Assembly: GCA_020201435.1 (NCBI GenBank)
Contig: JAIVGS010000005.1
Coordinates: forward strand, 1-35,317
Origin: Myxococcales bacterium
GTDB taxonomy: Bacteria; Myxococcota; Myxococcia; Myxococcales; 40CM-4-68-19
DNA length: 35,317 nucleotides
Direction: 5' to 3'
Shown here: positions 32,801 to 35,317 of the stretch, in pieces
Numbering within the stretch: position 1 is the first letter of the stretch
Layout of the letters: every line of letters begins with the position of its first letter
The notes under the pieces: model-generated
The model's database searches: none
Seen by the model: only the letters and a program-made list of their open reading frames with translations
What the model was told of the DNA's origin: nothing
Translations under genes and position numbers: made by a program

Positions 32801-33931
32801 TCACCAGCCGAGCTGGGCGCGCAGATACGCGGTGAGCTGGTCGGCGACCCGCCGGTGCGTCGCGGCGTTCGGGTGCGACTTGCAGCCGTAGCTGCCGGCC
32901 TCGTCCTGGTTGTCGAACTCGATCAGCTTCACCCGCGGATCGGCCGTCGCGTTGACCACTTCCGAGACGTACGCGCGGGCGCGGCTCAGCGCCTGCGCTC
33001 CCTGCGGCCAGAGGTCGCTCAGCATCGGTCCGAGCGCGACCACGATCAACGCCGACGGGTAGGTCTGCCGCACCCGGCCGAGGAGCGAACGGTACGCCCC
33101 GACGAAGGCATCGTGCCCCGGATCGCCGGAGGTGAAGTCTTCGGTCCCGAGGTTGATCACCACCGCATCCGGCGTCCAGGCCGAGAAGTTCCAGTGACTG
33201 GCGGGATCGGTCGGCAGGACGCGTGGATAGAGGTCGCCGATGGTCTCCACGGTGCTGCCGCCCCAGTTGCGGTAGACGCCGGCGCCGGAGCTGGCGACGG
33301 CGATCTGCGCGGCGCCCAGGTCCTGCGCGGTGAGCGCCGCGTAGCTGTGGGAGTAATTCTCGGTGTCGGCTGAGAAGAGGCAGCTCGCGTCGCTGCCGTC
33401 GACGCCGAAGCCGACGGTGACCGAGTCGCCGATGAACTCGAGCCGCCGTTGCGGAGACTCGGCCGCCAGCACTTTCGAGCCGGGATCGAGCTCGAAGCCG
33501 AGCAGTTGTCCCACTCCCACGTACGCCTCGGTCCGCTTGCGCAGCGCCAACCGATGCTCGCCGCGAACGAGGCCGGCCGCGAGCAGATAGCTCTGCGTGC
33601 CTTCCGCCGCGAGGAGCGGCTGGGCGGGCTGGCCGTCGACGAAGACGTCGTACCAGTTGTGCGCGGCATGCCCGTACTCGTCGGTCTCGAGCGACTGCTC
33701 GGAGAGGGTCACCTTCGCCCCGGTCCCGTCGAAGCGCAGCCAGACGGTGCTGCCGGGCCACTCGAATCGCGGTCCGGACGGATCGGAGCCGTCGAAGCGG
33801 CCTTCGAAATGCAATTGCGCCGCGCCGGGCAAAACCTTCACCGGCGAATTCGACGCCACATGTTGAGAACCGCACGCCAGGATCGCGCACGACGCGATCG
33901 GCAACCACCATCCCCGCAGTCTATCCCGCAT
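32801..33931 (-). CDS. CE2-type SGNH carbohydrate esterase lipoprotein, 376 aa
   Basis: Expected to remove acetyl groups from polysaccharide outside the cytoplasm. Seen: a type II signal peptide ends at AILAC (Cys20). A beta-sandwich at about 35-155 (AQLHFEGRFDGSDPSGPRFE, WYDVFVDG) is the N-terminal jelly roll of CE2. The SGNH domain starts EFIGDSVTVGFGVDGSDASC with the nucleophile Ser170, has SSGAGVYRNWGG at block II and INLGTEDFTSGDPG at block III (Glu where Asn-Asp is usual). It ends KSHPNAATHRRVADQL with the probable catalytic His353. Known: the characterised CE2 enzymes use a Ser-His pair without the Asp, which fits the missing Asp before HP. GGGGGAG 8 bases before the ATG at 33931 fixes the start. 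It is divergent from the deacetylase, with 137 bases between. Confidence 0.85.
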   Translation of the reverse strand: MRDRLRGWWLPIASCAILACGSQHVASNSPVKVLPGAAQLHFEGRFDGSDPSGPRFEWPGSTVWLRFDGTGAKVTLSEQSLETDEYGHAAHNWYDVFVDGQPAQPLLAAEGTQSYLLAAGLVRGEHRLALRKRTEAYVGVGQLLGFELDPGSKVLAAESPQRRLEFIGDSVTVGFGVDGSDASCLFSADTENYSHSYAALTAQDLGAAQIAVASSGAGVYRNWGGSTVETIGDLYPRVLPTDPASHWNFSAWTPDAVVINLGTEDFTSGDPGHDAFVGAYRSLLGRVRQTYPSALIVVALGPMLSDLWPQGAQALSRARAYVSEVVNATADPRVKLIEFDNQDEAGSYGCKSHPNAATHRRVADQLTAYLRAQLGW

Positions 33932-34068
33932 ACGCCTGCTCCCCCGCCTGCGCGATCTGGTGACGGTGCAAGGCTCCGGCAAGGGGTCGTTTGGCCTGGA
34001 ATGTGTCGACCGCGTGACGTTGTGATCGGGGCCACCCCTGCGCACCTTGCGATGTAGGGGGACGGGGG

Positions 34069-35317
34069 ATGCGGACACACCTTTGGGGGGCTGCGGCCCT
34101 GCTCGCGGCCGCGACCGCGGCGCAGGCGGCGACTCCTTTCGCGCAGCCGATGGTGACCATCACCATCGACGACGGCTTTCAGTCGCAGTACGACCTCGCG
34201 CGGCCGGCGCTCAATCAGCGCGGCCTCAAGGCGACGTACTTCCTGATCTCGCAGCCGATTCAACAGAGCTGGAGCGGTTACCTCACGCTCGCCGAGGCGC
34301 GGACGCTCGCGGCCGAAGGCAACGAGATCGGCGATCACACGGTGACCCATCCCCACCTGCCGGCGCTCTCGGCGACGCAGGTCGACCACGAGCTCGCCGA
34401 CTCGAAGTCGTGGCTGCAGACGAACCTGGGCCTTTCCTCGATCACCGCTTTCGCCTCGCCCTACGGCGAGTACGACGACGGGGTCCTCGCCACCGCGCGC
34501 ACGTACTTCGGCTGCCACCGCACGCAGAACATGGGCCGCGTCTTCAGCGACGACGACCGCTACCAGCTCCGCGCGGCCTACGTCCGCAACACCACCACCG
34601 TCGCCGACATCGAGGGCTGGATCGACCAGGCCGCGCAGGAGGGCAGCTGGCTGATCCTCACCTTCCACGAGTTCACCACCGGGACGCCGACCCGCGAGAC
34701 GCAGTATCCGATGGCGCGATTCACCACCGTGCTCGACTACCTGGTCTCGCGCGGCATCGCGGTCGTGACCGTCGCCGGCGGCGTCGCGCAGATGGGCAAG
34801 ACCCAGGACGTGAATCCGACGATTTGGGTCTACGGCGATTCTTTCGGCAACGACGTCGAGGACTGGAGCTGGGCGCCTATCACCTGGGGCGAGACGACGC
34901 TGGTCCACGACGGAAAGCGCGCGATCCACTTCGAGCCCGACAACTGGGGCGGGCTCGCCTTTCATCTCGACACGCCGTTCGACGCCGCGACCTGGAACAC
35001 GGTCGAGTTCTGGATCCACGGCGGAACCAGCGGCGGCCAGAAGATCTCGCTCTCGCTCCAGAGCAACGGCGCGACGATCGGGGCCATCGGCCTCGACACC
35101 GCGCTCGGCCATCCGATCACCGCCAACGCCTGGCAGCAGGTCTCGGTGCCGCTTTCGCGCCTCGGGGTGACCTCGGGCATGGTCGACGAGATCGACCTCG
35201 AGGACACTTCCGGCAAGAACCAGGCGGGCGTGACGGTCGACACCGTGGTGGTGCACTCGAGCGCCGCGCCGCCTCCTCCGCCCCCACCGCCGCCGCCGCC
35301 GCCTCCGCCTCCGCCTC
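34069..35317 (+). CDS. Secreted NodB-type polysaccharide deacetylase with carbohydrate-binding-like domain (C-terminus off window)
   Basis: This would remove N- or O-acetyl groups from an extracellular glycan (CE4). Seen: signal peptide MRTHLWGAAALLAAATAAQA, cut after AQA. NodB motifs are TITIDDGF (Asp34-Asp35), GDHTVTHPHL (metal His90 and His94), FASPYGEYDD, and LILTFHEF for the last catalytic His. After about residue 260 a beta-sandwich (TIWVYGDSFGNDVEDWSW, FWIHGGTSGGQKISLSL, WQQVSVPLSRLGV) looks like a carbohydrate-binding module. It ends at VVVHSSAA, followed by a run of 16 prolines cut by the window edge, so another domain follows. The ATG at 34069 has a G-rich site. The first NodB Asp pair and His pair are all kept, so it is probably active. 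Confidence 0.88.
   Translation, partial: MRTHLWGAAALLAAATAAQAATPFAQPMVTITIDDGFQSQYDLARPALNQRGLKATYFLISQPIQQSWSGYLTLAEARTLAAEGNEIGDHTVTHPHLPALSATQVDHELADSKSWLQTNLGLSSITAFASPYGEYDDGVLATARTYFGCHRTQNMGRVFSDDDRYQLRAAYVRNTTTVADIEGWIDQAAQEGSWLILTFHEFTTGTPTRETQYPMARFTTVLDYLVSRGIAVVTVAGGVAQMGKTQDVNPTIWVYGDSFGNDVEDWSWAPITWGETTLVHDGKRAIHFEPDNWGGLAFHLDTPFDAATWNTVEFWIHGGTSGGQKISLSLQSNGATIGAIGLDTALGHPITANAWQQVSVPLSRLGVTSGMVDEIDLEDTSGKNQAGVTVDTVVVHSSAAPPPPPPPPPPPPPPPP

Noticed and set aside
33838-35256. 472-codon minus-strand frame across the deacetylase
   Set aside because: It is antisense to the NodB gene, which has a signal peptide and all catalytic motifs; the minus frame shows none.

Overview
The window is high-GC DNA with coding capacity on both strands. 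Its gene content suggests a soil-type Myxococcota or related former Deltaproteobacterium: a giant SBBP/PKD secreted protein, DUF1554 lipoprotein modules, a KaiC-like ATPase with two ATPase domains, small stress proteins, and a tyrosine integrase carrying a zinc-ribbon insert. The taxonomic placement is inference, because no rRNA or other reliable marker is present.

Left end (1-4382): the terminus of an integrative element. It holds two overlapping small DNA-binding proteins on the minus strand (an AlpA/excisionase-type protein cut by the window edge and a 66-residue HTH protein), a divergent intergenic region with 21-bp-spaced operator-like repeats, a 318-residue PIN-like nuclease, and a convergent tyrosine integrase. 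The integrase starts next to inverted and direct repeats and a 3' fragment of tRNA-Val(CAC) (3044-3090), which marks the attachment site. Beyond it lies a second, frameshifted integrase remnant. That remnant is fused to scraps of a molybdopterin oxidoreductase and of a neighbouring gene.

Middle left (4383-18222): a 7.7-kb gene for a 2575-residue secreted protein (DUF7948-like, SBBP beta-propeller, 13 PKD-like domains, post-COAP-1-like end), preceded by a promoter and an apparently structured leader. Next comes a graveyard of four fused gene scraps (MFS transporter, IS transposase, alpha/beta hydrolase, MqsA-like antitoxin). It is followed by a two-motif retropepsin-like lipoprotein, a small membrane protein, a 929-residue lipoprotein with two DUF1554 domains, and a short conserved hypothetical gene.

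Middle right (18347-29647): a cluster with a stress and signalling flavour. It has an orphan PTS enzyme I convergent with an Hsp20, a KaiC-like ATPase overlapping a small partner gene, a histidine kinase scar, a YihY/BrkB membrane protein, a PAS histidine kinase with a downstream pseudo-receiver lacking its phospho-aspartate, a 104-residue hypothetical, an lmo0937-type membrane peptide, a DksA/TraR-like zinc-finger protein, and a GroEL without GroES or a GGM tail that is coupled to a 90-residue coiled-coil protein.

Right end (30050-35317): three exported proteins. These are a BNR/sialidase-fold repeat protein with a strong intrinsic terminator, a CE2-type SGNH esterase lipoprotein, and a divergently transcribed NodB-type polysaccharide deacetylase that runs off the window in a polyproline linker. 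The last two suggest deacylation or remodelling of a surface or environmental polysaccharide.
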